Origin: Eumeta japonica
Taxonomy: Eukaryota; Arthropoda; Insecta; Lepidoptera; Psychidae
Length of the DNA stretch: 64,000 nt
Reading direction: 5' to 3'
NCBI GenBank assembly: GCA_005406025.1
Contig: BGZK01000017.1
Location: 434,001 to 498,000, forward strand
Numbering within the stretch: the stretch's first letter is position 1; the number at the start of each line of letters is the position of its first letter. Both the position numbers and the translations under genes were made by a program. Below the pieces are notes generated by a model that did not search any database, had not been told where the DNA came from, and saw only the letters and a program-made list of their open reading frames with translations. Shown here one piece after another: positions 1-11,169 of the stretch.

Positions 1-39
1 AGCATTTCGCGAATTGCGCACACTCACATATATACACAC

Positions 40-43
<4 letters not shown>

Positions 44-74
<31 letters not shown>
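44..74. repeat. (TA)n microsatellite
   Basis: An uninterrupted run of TA dinucleotides, flanked on both sides by short CA-rich stretches. Simple sequence repeat, likely length-polymorphic. Confidence 0.95.
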
Positions 75-78
<4 letters not shown>

Positions 79-80
<2 letters not shown>

Positions 81-1110
81 ATATCCATATATGTATTATA
101 CATTTTAGCACTATAAATAATAATATGAGTTTGATAATAAATACAAACAATTAATACAGATCGGATATTGCGTCCGAATATTAAATTAGATTCCTCTTTT
201 CATAAAACACGCCTGCAGACAAATAAAGGAAAACACTTTAACATGAAAGATGTTCTTATGATATGTAAGTCTCGAAGCAGCCATGTCAGCACGTCCGGCT
301 GCGACACGGCGCGCGCTAGGTCGAGCGCTGAAGGCCGACAAAGACCGCCACTTTCCCAACTTAAGTACCGGTACACAAACCTAGGGGGTCAAGAAGGCGT
401 AACATCCTCTAAATACAACTGAATATATTTACTTTTATACGCTTATGGTCATATGTGATGTAAAAACTTTAATCTATGAACCTAACCAATCTTAACCTTT
501 AGATGCGAAGCCGTCTAGTAGAGATTCCAAATATTGATTTATCGTTAGCTTTGACGATGAAAGCAAAAGTCACGACGAAACCCGCATATCGGAGAAGGTT
601 CACTAGAATTTCTAGGGACGTCTGAACCTTCCGACACACGTCAGGCCTAATGGCCTAGGAGACGCGAACCCAACGGTCAGACGTTACGTGCGTACTAGAA
701 TAGCTAAATTTTCGTGGAGCATTGGATTTGCAGTCAGAGAGATAACGTCAATATTAAATCGCATTAATGAGTATATAATCAGGTTGCGTCAATATATTTT
801 AGTTGTTATTAATTGAACAATTTAATTGTTATTGATCGATCAATAATACTTTTTATATGTAGGTATATAAACAGATGTTCTATCTGAAGTTGATGGACTC
901 CGACAACGTTTGACGGAACGCTGTGAAAGTTAGTACACGTATGTATGTATTCACGGAAAAAGTTTTTATGCAATCTATTTAACGTTTGTCGCCGACTTTG
1001 TCCGCGTTTTGTACTGCTGTATCGAACTATTACACCGATTCGAAAAATTCTTCCACTAATAGAAAGCTGCACTATTCCTGAGTAGCATAGGATATTTTTA
1101 CACAAATATT
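79..1110. other. AT-rich stretch without a recognisable gene
   Basis: Open frames here are short and show no family signature. A modestly GC-richer patch lies at about 288-400 but has no clear splice or promoter signals. I see nothing else to annotate. Confidence 0.6.
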
Positions 1111-1111
1111 T

Positions 1112-1395
1112 TTATTTCTGCACAAGCATTTGTACGGGAACCGTGAACGACAGTAGTATCGAGATTAAAAGCCAGGTCCTAAAACAAGTGAGGGCCAGGG
1201 TCGAAGTAGGGAGTGGGACCAGAATTAGAATCAAGAACGCGACCGGCATCGAAATCAGGAACACTCTCAAAATCAGAATTGAAAGCGGAAAAGAAATTAG
1301 GGTCGACAGCAAGTTCAATATAAAATATAAAGGAATACATCCTATGTTCACGCGGGCAAAGCCGCGTGCGGAAATCTTGTAAATCATATATAACT
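1112..1395 (+). repeat. Dispersed repeat family A, copy 1 (GGAACCGGAATC-like array)
   Basis: A degenerate array of 6-12 base units built on 'ggaaccggaatcgaaatc' variants is followed by a conserved end 'gcgggcaaagccgcgtgc'. The same layout occurs at about 10.9, 13.8, 39.5 and 58.0 kb, with partial copies at 31.7, 41.7 and 62.1 kb. The frames that open across it on both strands are a by-product of the short-period repeat (Arg/Ile/Lys-rich peptides) and not genes. The 'gcgggcaaaagctagt' type ending is common in lepidopteran interspersed repeats. The superfamily is uncertain. Confidence 0.65.
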
Positions 1396-1935
1396 ATTTA
1401 TGAAACAATAACCACACTTGACGGCCATCTTGCAAATAAATTAATCATTACATTACTAATTATATTATTCATATGATATTTTTGTATATATAGAGACTGT
1501 CAAACTAAACTCTTAATGCCACAAGATAGAGTATTGTCAAGGGCGTGTTCGATTTTTAGAATTCCGAGCCAAAGTGCCAAAAATGGAACTCATAGCTTCA
1601 TTGTCCGTCCGTATGCTACACTAAGAAACTACAAAACATATATTGATGAAATTTACAGTGTAAATGTCTTGTACAAGCTTTTATTTAGTTTGGTAGTTAA
1701 ATATCATAAATAAGTATTTCTAAGGGTGGCACTCCATAAATGTAACAGAAGCTGAAAAAATTTTTTTCAGCAAACATCAACGAGTGGCACATATTTCGAC
1801 AGTTCTTTTAAAAACATTAAGATTTTTAAATAATTTTTATGATTACGTGAATAATTTCGTAAATAATCGCTCCGAAAGTTGAAGGAATTGTGCCCCCCCC
1901 TTCTCTATTTTCTAAGCCGTATGTCCAAAAATATG
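1396..1935. other. AT-rich spacer with a 21-base perfect palindrome
   Basis: No gene seen. At 1751-1771 a perfect inverted repeat occurs, 'gctgaaaaaa' followed by t and its complement. It is flanked by two 'gtggcac' words at about 1727 and 1784. A short C-homopolymer lies near 1892-1899. Confidence 0.55.
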
Positions 1936-1939
1936 AAAA

Positions 1940-2300
1940 AAATAAAGAAGATAACGGTTAATAAATATTTCGAAAGAAAATTATTTTGAACATTGTCAGA
2001 TATACTGCTTGAGTTATTGCGGAAAAACTGCGCTTCTCAACAAAAGGACGTAAGAGCCATGAAGATACATTCTTTTGCTGATGCACTTTAGTTTACACTA
2101 GTTTGATAGTAATAGTCGACATGCCTGCTTGTTTTCATAGTTATATGCGACTAAAGTACTTATAACAACTATTCTGTGCGGGAAACCTGGAAAAAGTGTA
2201 ACAACGTACTTTTTCATCGGCGGTGCATTTCTTTGTAATAATGGCTGCGGAACCATATAATGAGCATGGTCCGGCATGCTCTTGGCCAGTTTTTTTTTAT
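1940..2300 (+). repeat. Dispersed repeat family B, copy 1
   Basis: This segment aligns along almost its full length, in reverse complement, with 7255-7680. Shared words include 'gttattgcggaaaaactgc', 'gcgactaaagt', 'ttctttgtaataatggct' and 'gagcatggtc'. It ends in a T-run. The two copies are in opposite orientation about 5 kb apart and diverged by small indels, so they are old. The text around 'tagggttccgtagcc' in copy 2 is typical of lepidopteran interspersed repeats. No protein-coding capacity is seen. Confidence 0.8.
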
Positions 2301-2494
2301 TACTAAATTAATCGAAATTGGCTTCCTATTTGATATTCATAATGATTACTTAAAATACATATTTATAGACGTAATATATTTTTTTATTTGTCTGACCGAT
2401 CACGTTATGGACCAGCCTACATCGTTATCAGCACAGATAGTAGCAGAATGCATAGTTGAGTTAAACTATCCGTGCATAGGATCGTAACTCGCGC

Positions 2495-2600
2495 GCACAC
2501 AACGCGACAAGCGCGCTATTGTCCTCGGCCGTCACTCCGCCCGCCCCGCGCGGTCCGCGCGGTCGGGCGGGCGGAGTCCAAGACTCGCCCGGTTGCCACC
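2495..2600. promoter_or_regulatory. GC-rich patch with a nested palindrome
   Basis: An abrupt GC-rich block lies in AT-rich DNA. Its core, 2534-2577, is an inverted repeat with 13-base perfect arms ('actccgcccgccc' at 2534-2546 and its complement at 2565-2577). Inside sits a second perfect palindrome (gcgcgg-t-ccgcgc, 2548-2560). The arms carry GC-box/Sp1-like 'ccgcccgcc' words. It could be a promoter or enhancer core, a cruciform-prone site, or the remnant of a small inverted-repeat element. Confidence 0.45.
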
Positions 2601-3735
2601 ACCGATTGAATTATTTAATATGCTCGCGTGGAAATCGCTTTTACGATGTCGTCTTTGGAAATCCAACTTTGTGGTTTTTTTTAGTTGAAAACAAAGATTT
2701 CGTTTATGTAACTGTCTTTTACTGAATGTTTGACATTGTCTATAAACATCTTGTGTATAATGCTGTTATTTCTTCCGTAACGACTTTATCGAATATTATT
2801 TGATTTTATGAGATTCAATCTTTATTTAAATTAAAAAAATGTGTCCGAACAAAAAGAGATTTAAAGAAACACATAATGTTTACCAAAAGATGAACACAAC
2901 AGAACAAAAGATAAATCGATATCTGAACAAGAAATCAACTGCTCTGTCTCACTAATTGATGGAAACCTTAATTAAGACATACCGTAACTCTAACCCTAAT
3001 TAAGTACAAACCGTAGATTTGTTAACGATCGGAGAATAAACGGTGGCTGATAGCTTAGAACGCGTTCCATGACAAAAAACTCATAGTAGCAGTTATTCCA
3101 GCTATTAATGAAAATGAGTTTCTAGCTAAATTCCTAGCGCGTTCACGTAATCGGCGAATGAGAGCTAGACCGAAATGTGTGACATCACATCGAGCGTTCC
3201 GATACTTTTGGTATAGTATGTGTGTCTGTATGTTTATGTATGAGTATATTTTAATATATGTGTATATTGAAGAACATATTTAAGTGTAATATACATTTAC
3301 AATAATTGTATATTGTAATTTATTATACGTATATTATAAATGTATACTATATTTTATATTATTGATTATATGATTATTTTCATAATAATGTAATTAAAAA
3401 AAGGATATTATTGGAAATTCTTTACTATTTCTTGGTTTGTTTTCTAAGTTTCATTAAATTAAATGAAACTTTAATAAATTGTTAAGAAGGATTACTTTTA
3501 AAGAGATTGGAAATTCATTTCATTGTGCCTGTTATTCATTACATAATACATAGCATCTTCCTTCCGACGCGGCGTCTTGTGACTCGTTTCTATAAATTAT
3601 TTAAAGTCTTTCAATTTCGAAAAGTTTGAGGAGCCATTGCTCGGCGGTGCAGACGCGTTTCATGTTTTCATTCGCTTCTAATAACTTTAACATTGTGGTG
3701 CTACTAGATTTCCGTGAAATGATCTCAAGAATTAA
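2601..3735. other. AT-rich stretch, nothing recognised
   Basis: Very AT-rich, particularly 3220-3420, with no open frame of note and no repeat family seen. Confidence 0.6.
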
Positions 3736-3764
3736 GTATATGCACAATACCTTAGCCGCTCGTC

Positions 3765-3880
3765 TGCGTGTTTGTTGCGGTTTATTCCCTAAGAAAACCT
3801 TTAGCCCTTCACCTGTCGCCGTCGCGCTCGGCGCGCACCTGCCAGGTGTCCCAGAGCGGGGCTCGCGCCAACCGCCCGGT
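3765..3880. promoter_or_regulatory. GC-rich patch with three CACCTG/CAGGTG E-boxes
   Basis: Three E-boxes of the CACCTG type lie within 39 bases: CACCTG at 3810-3815, CACCTG at 3836-3841, and CAGGTG at 3843-3848. The last two form a near-palindrome. CACCTG is the class bound by Snail/Zeb-type zinc fingers and by some bHLH dimers. Clustering inside a GC-rich island supports a cis-regulatory role, but no TSS can be fixed from sequence. Confidence 0.4.
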
Positions 3881-3959
3881 TATCTCATTTTCGTGAATTA
3901 TTCTCATATAAGTATCCGTGTCTGTTTTTTGTCAGTTTTGTGTTTCCGCATTGTTGGCA

Positions 3960-4235
3960 CATGTCCTCCCATATTTTTTTCTTATTTCAGACTAGAATAG
4001 GTCGAATACGTTTGGATTTTAAACACCTTCAACTTCAGCCCAGGCTGGAGGCTGTTGAAAACCTTTTGAACCATGCGGTGACGACGCCCAGAATTAGTGG
4101 TTTAGCATGTTCTCCGAAATTTAGAGCGAGTGACTCAATTCGAGTTGTTAAAACTTTGTTTCCCCAGAGTCCGAACCCGGTACTTTTCGATTCCAAGTCA
4201 AGTCCTGACCGCTAGACCGCAGCCGCCGACTGTCC
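3960..4235 (-). mobile_element. tRNA-derived SINE-like sequence
   Basis: On the minus strand a tRNA-like head starts near 4232. An A-box-like 'ggtctagcggtcagg' (about 4206-4221) resembles the D-arm of Glu/Asp tRNAs, and a B-box-like 'gggttcggactc' lies at about 4167-4178. Spacing is normal for a Pol III internal promoter. The 5' and 3' ends are not complementary, so this is not a functional tRNA. The minus-strand continuation to about 3990 would be the SINE body. On the plus strand a good splice acceptor ('ttcttatttcag', about 3979-3990) abuts the region; its use is unknown. Confidence 0.5.
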
Positions 4236-6455
4236 AAACACCCGCGCAGCTTAACTTTATGGTGGAGCATATTCGAAACAGCCATTAAGTGGGAACTATA
4301 TGAACGAGCTCACCGCTGTGTCTGTGCCAAAGATGAACGTCAGTGTGACGTCGACGTATCGTCGAATTCATTTTTAAAATACAATCAAAATGTCCTCTGA
4401 GTCAAAAGTATTTTACACAGCCACTGCGGCGAGCGGTAAATACGACCAGCCGGCCCATAAAGCTATCCGAAGTTCGCTGGTAGATGTATAAAGTTTTCGT
4501 TTGGGACGTCGAAGCTGTAAAGCTCATGCTGATTGGTTTACCGTCGCTTAGCGGGTCATTTCACATTACTTGGTCGTTATTTATAAAGCTTTTTATAAGT
4601 TTAAAAATTCATAGATAGCTTGACGTTATGTATAGAAATTTTTTGAGTCATATCGAGTCCTTGTATAAAAATTGTGATAGCAGAAAATATTAATGTAATA
4701 CTTTTGATTATATAAAAAAAAGTATAAAACAGTTGCATTGTTAATAATGTTTACATTGATATTGACAAACATGAGAATTTGAAATATTTATGCTTGGCAT
4801 TAATTAAAAATCAATGTCAATATGAGTAATTTAATTTACAAGTAATTTATTTCTTTAAGGAGACTGAGATAAACAATTTGAAGAGTCGTTTATTGAAGGG
4901 GTTTGAAACAAAACGGCGGCGTCTGAGTGACCGAAAGCACTGCTCTCGTATGAAAGAAAAAGGAGTTTGAATGTGGAGATCGAAGGCAAATCAAACACTG
5001 TCTATTCAACTGAAGTCAAATTTAAAATTTTCGCTCTGTTAACACCTCAATCCGTCCTAAAGCGTCCATGACACCGGGAGCTTAAGGCTCCAGCTCTACG
5101 ATCTGAAACGAAAGCATCGAGGGTACTTCAGCAATGGGGCGAAAACTACCAGCGGGTCACAATGCCCTAAACAAGAGTTTTTCTTTAGGACTGTCTCTTT
5201 AATTCGTTACGTTGCGCGAAAAGGACAGTATATATATATAGAGAGACTCTTTTCTAGGCCCCCGTGCTAGGCCTGCAGGATGAGTTTGCAGCTGGTGTAT
5301 TTCGATGCCTGTGCGCTGGCTGTCGTTGCGCCGTCATTTCTGTAATGCGTTTCTCAGTATGGAGTTCGGTCATTCTATTTGAAAAACAGTTAACCACTGA
5401 TATTTTCTTTGGCATATCGATCTGTTGATACTAACCGCAACAAAATGAGTATAAATTGACTATGTTCAATAAAAAAATATGTTTTTTTTAAAGCTCAGTT
5501 GTACAGTATCATTCGCTTCTATAGGAGAGACAACCTAATAAAGAGAAAGGCGCCCAAATAGTCTCGACGTCTCTTACAATTCAAAAAATCAATCGAGTGC
5601 TGGACCGCATCGCTCGCACTTAATCTATTTCGCGTACCAATTTTTACATTCGCATTTTATCCTCAACTACAGCTATTGTCATAAAAATGAGATATTTACA
5701 AAATACGAGTTTATAGATATTTATAGAACTTTTTTTCTGTATTTCTAAGAATTACACTTAAGTGTTTATTCGTCTTCAATTTTTACGTTGTTTTTTTTTC
5801 GAAAATAGGAAGGCTTTGCCTTTTTAGGATTCCGTATCTAAAGTAATGCTAACGAGACCGAATTATCAAAGCTTATCTTTTGAATCATAATACGTAAATA
5901 TTTGAAATTTTCATAGTTTTATTACCATGGCCTCTATAACAATAAATAATAAAATACAAAACAAATTTAAAAACTAAGGTGGAGATCGCCAAATTAAAAA
6001 TATGCCTTTTTCCATACATTTCTATAAAATTTGTAATATAAATATTGTACGGTGGTGTATTTTTAAATTGTTATATAAACATATTAAAAAATTTTGGCAC
6101 TGGAAAATATGAGAAATAACATAATGTTTTAATTTTTAAAAAAGTGCCTTCAAAAATAAAAATTAACCAAGACAGAAACACAAGAAAATGCTATCATAAG
6201 GAGTGTTGCGCTTCTTTTCCGTCGTTCAGTAATCCGGCGCTGGGACGACCGACAGAAATGTAGATTGAGATATATAAAGAAAACCATCATTAATAAAAAT
6301 GCCCCCTTTATTTGTATACACTCTACGTAAGAGTAGCTTCCTAACATAATCGTTGCATGTACATTGACGAGTACAACAATTTAGAGTATCGACAGTCACT
6401 TTAACCGCTTATCTAACTTTTCGATGTAATTTAGTGTAATAAATCTACGGCATGA
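4236..6455. other. Long AT-rich stretch without recognisable genes
   Basis: Scattered short frames only. A fragment near 5810-5850 ('aggattccgtatct') resembles the end of lepidopteran 'agggttccgta' repeats. The stretch around 4900-5170 is somewhat richer in GC but has no gene signature. Confidence 0.55.
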
Positions 6456-6459
6456 TTGT

Positions 6460-6675
6460 TACAAGCCCCGCGTCTAGACCGGGCCGCCCGCGCCGGCCGC
6501 GCTCGTCCATCATCGTCGGGCCCGCCTTATCGTATCCTGGCGCGCGACTCACGCGCCGTAATGAACCCGGCGCGATGACGCGTGTTCGTTAATGAACACA
6601 GCCGCACTTCCGTCACCTCCGCCGCCGGGGGGCGCGCGCGTCGTTCGTGTGTCTTCGGGCGGTGTCTCGAGGATC
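6460..6675. promoter_or_regulatory. CpG-rich island
   Basis: About 200 bases rich in GC and CpG sit in AT-rich surroundings. An 18-base inverted repeat at 6582-6599, 'gtgttcgttaatgaacac', has one mismatched base pair. It resembles a paired half-site for a dimeric DNA-binding protein. Candidate promoter or enhancer; no splice donor or TATA box is convincing. Confidence 0.4.
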
Positions 6676-6679
6676 GCGA

Positions 6680-7250
6680 ATGGAAATCTTTTCTCAAACT
6701 CTCAAAGACGTATTTGAATAGAAGGAATTTGATAACGTAAAAGTTTTCGGAAAAATCCTACCGTCATTAGTTTTCATTATTTATTTTTTATGTGATATTG
6801 TTCGTATTAGATTCCTTGTCATGCGTATTGAATTTTTGGATAGTAACGTTAGACTGTAAATGTATTTTGAACTAATTATTAATGATCGCGAGCTTTATGA
6901 CAGCTAAAGGTTTAAATCTGTTAAAATATTTCTACTTTGATTTCGCAAAGGTAACTTTTCAAACAATCACTGTGATAGATAAACACAGGTGTCGATTTTA
7001 CATTGAACATTGCCATATTTAATTTACATTTTTTAAGAAATTAGTAACTTTAGCAGAAAGATACTTATCGGCAACATGATTTTTATGGCAATTAACGCAT
7101 TCTTAATCTCTTAACATCAAAATACGCATTTATACATTGTTTCATTCGGTTAGCAGATGAGGGAAGATTTTTTAAATACCGCTTCTTTATTCCTTATGAT
7201 ATTTTTTAGGAACCCATCAGCATCATTTAACCTATTTTCTTCATTGGACA
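6680..7250. other. AT-rich spacer, nothing recognised
   Basis: No gene, RNA or repeat could be supported here. Confidence 0.55.
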
Positions 7251-7254
7251 CATA

Positions 7255-7680
7255 TATAAAAAAAAAAACTGACCAAAAGCATGTATGACCATGCTCAGTG
7301 TAGGGTTCCGTAGCCATTATTACAAAGAAATACGTTACAGATGGAAAAAATACGATGTTATACTTTGCATGTTTGCCGCAGAGATAAGCACTTTAGTCGC
7401 CTATAACTAGATAAACAAGTACGTCGACTGTTACTCTTGATCTAACAGTGCTGACTTAGCCGTGACTTAAAACACTACAGTCTTAAAATGTATATACGAT
7501 GTATGTACAAAATACGATGTGCAAAAGTACAACAGTAAAAGAGCGTATCTTCATAGCACTTACATCCTTCTATTGAGAAGTGCAGTTTTTCGGCAATAAT
7601 TCAAATACGATATATCAAGTTGAAAATAGTTTTTGTCAAAAGTATTTATTAAGCATTTTTTTCGCACGTACCACAACTAT
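7255..7680 (-). repeat. Dispersed repeat family B, copy 2
   Basis: Inverted copy of 1940-2300. Starting from the A-run at 7258 the reverse complement reads 'ggtcagtt', then 'gagcatggtc', 'taatggctacgg', 'gcgactaaagtgc' and 'attattgccgaaaaactgc' in the same order and spacing as copy 1. Non-coding and diverged. Confidence 0.8.
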
Positions 7681-7689
7681 TTTTAGGAC

Positions 7690-8210
7690 ATTACTATACA
7701 TGCAGCTTATGTCCTAAGTCCCAAATTTCATCAATATTACATACTATTAGATACTCGATGAAATGTAATACAAGTTTAGTCGTTCATTGATGCTAATGAA
7801 ACTCTATGCAAGTTGTAAATTCGGCCGTATTTGCTTCATATTTCTTCGATTTATTGGTAGATAGAACTAGTTATGGAGGAAGATAAGGATTGAGAGAGGA
7901 ATAAGGAGATACGATGTGAAAAGGCAAAACAGTGAACATGAGAAAAGTTGACAAAGAAAACGAGAGGTAGATATTGAAATAGATTAGACTAAAATCGAAG
8001 TCGGCAATCATACCAGCACGTAAATTAGTTTAAAGAAAGTTTAATATAGATCAAAATCCGATCGTGATCCTCTATTCTGCGGAACCGCAGATCAAAGACA
8101 CTATAACACTAATTGTCAAACTTGTCGTATACGGCCGATTGGCGTAAAATAAACGAATATATTACGATTTCTGTTTCCTATAACAATTCATCATTACAGA
8201 ATTTCCCTGG
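7690..8210. other. AT-rich spacer, nothing recognised
   Basis: Includes a purine-rich tract at 7870-8000 with repeated 'gagag' and 'aaggag' words, but no gene. Confidence 0.55.
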
Positions 8211-8214
8211 AGAA

Positions 8215-8465
8215 GCACGCCAGAGACAATCGCGCGGCTGGCAACAGCCGAGCACGAACGTCTATTTTTATGGGTCACCGTAGCGCGTCGGCGGCGCGGC
8301 CGAGTCATGCTCTCTCATTTGTCGGCGCGTTCAATCGATGTTTTCATCTCGCCCAAATCGGTTGTACAGATCCATTACTTTTTAGGGATCCGCGGGCGGA
8401 CCGTCCGAACCGAAACGAGATTTCTACTGCTGCGGCGCGGACCGCGCTGATTTCACGAGCGCCTG
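8215..8465. promoter_or_regulatory. GC-rich island
   Basis: About 250 bases distinctly richer in G, C and CpG than the flanks. A plus-strand frame of 84 codons opens across it but has no recognisable domain and looks compositional. Candidate regulatory island only. Confidence 0.3.
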
Positions 8466-8479
8466 ATTTCAGAAAAAAA

Positions 8480-10900
8480 ATACTGAATGTTATGTTTTTA
8501 TGTTATGTTACGATTCTCTTGTGAGAATTTTTGTAAAATCATTGTGTATGATATTAATTGAAAATCGTGTTTATTTGCAGAAACCGACATTAAGTGTATT
8601 TACATGTTGAATATAACAGCTTAAAAGCTAAACCGACGAATAGTACTGCATGAATGCGGTCTCGTCTGTCGCAAAACTGACTACTGAGAAAAGTAGGTGA
8701 CCACAAATACAATTTTATGACCACAAGTCGTCTCGACCACGTTATCTATGGTCGCCGATATTCGTTTTCAGTGTGGTCTTCTGATCGTTTTAAGAATATA
8801 TTTACTATTAAATTATTTTTATACCGCACTATTACTGTTCTATGTATCAAACGTCGATTGCAGATTGTGCTAATATAATCCAGTATTTTTAAGCAGCTCG
8901 GATATTTAATTTATTATTTACACACCTCATTTCTTCGTTCAGAGTCAGTTGCTCCCCATTTCCAATCCATATTAATCGATTTTCTCAGTCGAACCTTCCT
9001 GTCCTTTGAATATCCCTCAGAGGGTACGAGGGCGAAATCGCTGTATATTTGAAGTCGTTTCCTCTACATACTTACGTCTTTTAATTACTCGGTAAATACG
9101 GCAAAGATTCGTTACCGAATATGTTGTTGGACAAAAAGGTATTTCTGCGGTGGTAGACTCATAAAATTGAATAATGGCGTCGTATAAAATTTTACATCAC
9201 TTCATTTAAGGAAAAGGCAGTAGCCATTTAAATATGAGCTAAAAATGCATCTTCTTAAGAAATTGAAAGTATTTAATCATATTTACGGAAAGTAATTTGG
9301 AAAAGAAATAAAACATTAAAAAAACACTTGAGATGGCTGTAGGTATTGTATTGTAGACAATGTAGAAGTTCCCAGCTATATATGTTTTTGTGCAATTAAC
9401 AACATTCAAGTAAATGTTTTGTGCATAATACATCAAAACTTGTAAACACAAGAAATGTTCAATAAGTCATGTTTTATAAATAAACTTATCACAATCATAT
9501 CTTAACGTTTCTTGCTTAGTTACGAAGATTAGATATTTATAACATAAATATGCTGCTTATGGCATTTTAATTTGAATTTAACTACTATTTCCATGCCTCT
9601 AGCTACAAAATTAACTACAAAGAGACTCCATATAAAATTTCATTCCCAATCTCACGGGAACTGTTTATCTTTCGATATAAAAATATCTTCAATAATACCC
9701 TAAAATGTTTCTACGTTCATGACAAGTTACATTAGAGTTCATCCATTTACGCGTTCTGCACAGGGAACGGACAGAAGGAAAACATTTTCAAAAATTGTTG
9801 TCTTAGCCATTCCATCGACAACAGTTTTGGCAACTATTATTATATTATTAAAATATAGTTAATATACACAAGCAGTATATACATAATTTTATTATAGGTA
9901 TAGAGAACATGCCCATAGAGCAGTGGGCGATTTTGACCTAGTGTATTTCTTTATATTTACCACTTAGTAAAGCAAAAAATCCATTTTAACAACTACACTT
10001 ATTCGAAATGAAATATTTTGCTATATGTCAACACCATGGCAGCTTTTGGGCGGCAAATTCTTGGCACTGAAAAAAAATGCACTAGGAGATGTCTATTACG
10101 ATATATTATTATCAACGACTAATTGCTATTTTCGACGTTATCATCAAAAATCAATAATCACATACATTAACTGTATATGATATATCATCAATTTGTAATA
10201 TCCGGGTTTGACTACAGACGACCTGCGGTAGTCCCGCCGTCGTCTGCTCCATCACCGCCCATTATCCGACACGCCTATGACGATACGTACCAAGCGCATA
10301 TATTACGGAAAATTTTCGACAAAGCATTCCTAAATATGCGGTGCCGTAAATTACGCTCGAAGCGTATCGTGTCATTTTATTACGCCCTTAATTTTGTAAT
10401 AAACCCTAAACCTTTGTGCTGCTTAATTCGCTAAGGATCGCACCGTATGTTATGTAGTACATACGGATTTGTTCGTGACGTTCTTACATTTGATCATAAT
10501 TTGTTGAATCACTAGGTACTTTTTTTCCAAAAGGTTCCAGACTAAAGGGGCGTCGGCTGCGTAATTGGACAGTTCGATAAATTCGATCGTCCGACACCGC
10601 CTTGCGAAATTTTATCGGATTACTGAGGGTCTGCCGTCTGTGGATAGAGCGAGACGTCAGAAGCGTCATCTTTTGAAATAAATAAGCAGAACGAATTGTC
10701 AAATGTCATCCAGATAAGTAGCGCAATAGTCTAGAATAAGTGAGGCACGGCGGCTGCTGATGTGCCTTTAACGTCAGGCAAATTGAATTATTATGAAGTA
10801 TTATCATCTAGTAATCAAACATCAAAGTTAAAAAGGGGGTGAAAATGTGTATGGCTATTTTGTTAGTTTTGAAGTTTGTTTGTTTTTATGTTTTAAGATT
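8480..10900. other. Long AT-rich stretch without recognisable genes
   Basis: Only short frames without family signatures. A moderately GC-richer patch at about 10200-10300 and another at 10540-10640 show no clear signals. No repeats recognised. Confidence 0.55.
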
Positions 10901-10904
10901 TCAA

Positions 10905-11145
10905 ATCTAGACTTTATATCCGACATAACGAGTCGAAAGCGAAAACGGCGGGACCGTGACCGGAATTTGAAGCAGGGCCGGATTTTAAATTTAGTACGAG
11001 ATCGAAATCGAAGCTGGAACCGCGATGAGAACGGGACCGGGATCGAGAATCACAGTTGACAAAAAACGCTTGAAAGATGAAGGAATTTATTCGCTGCCTA
11101 CGCTGGCGTAACTGCGGGCTAAAGCTAGTACGCGTATACATATTG
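10905..11145 (+). repeat. Dispersed repeat family A, copy 2
   Basis: An array of 'cgggaccgtgaccggaat' / 'gagatcgaaatcgaagc' units is followed by 'gttgacaaaaaac' and the family end 'gcgggctaaagctagta' near 11115-11131. The Arg-rich frames on both strands come from the short repeat period. Best-preserved member of the family in the window. Confidence 0.7.
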
Positions 11146-11169
11146 GTGCATGTAGTTTCAAAAATCACT

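Noticed and set aside
1112..1387. Open frames on both strands of 79-91 codons
   Set aside because: Produced by the short-period repeat of family A, giving repetitive Arg/Ile/Lys or hydrophobic peptides.
4130..4235. Functional tRNA gene on the minus strand
   Set aside because: Ends are not complementary and the anticodon arm does not fold; more like a SINE head.
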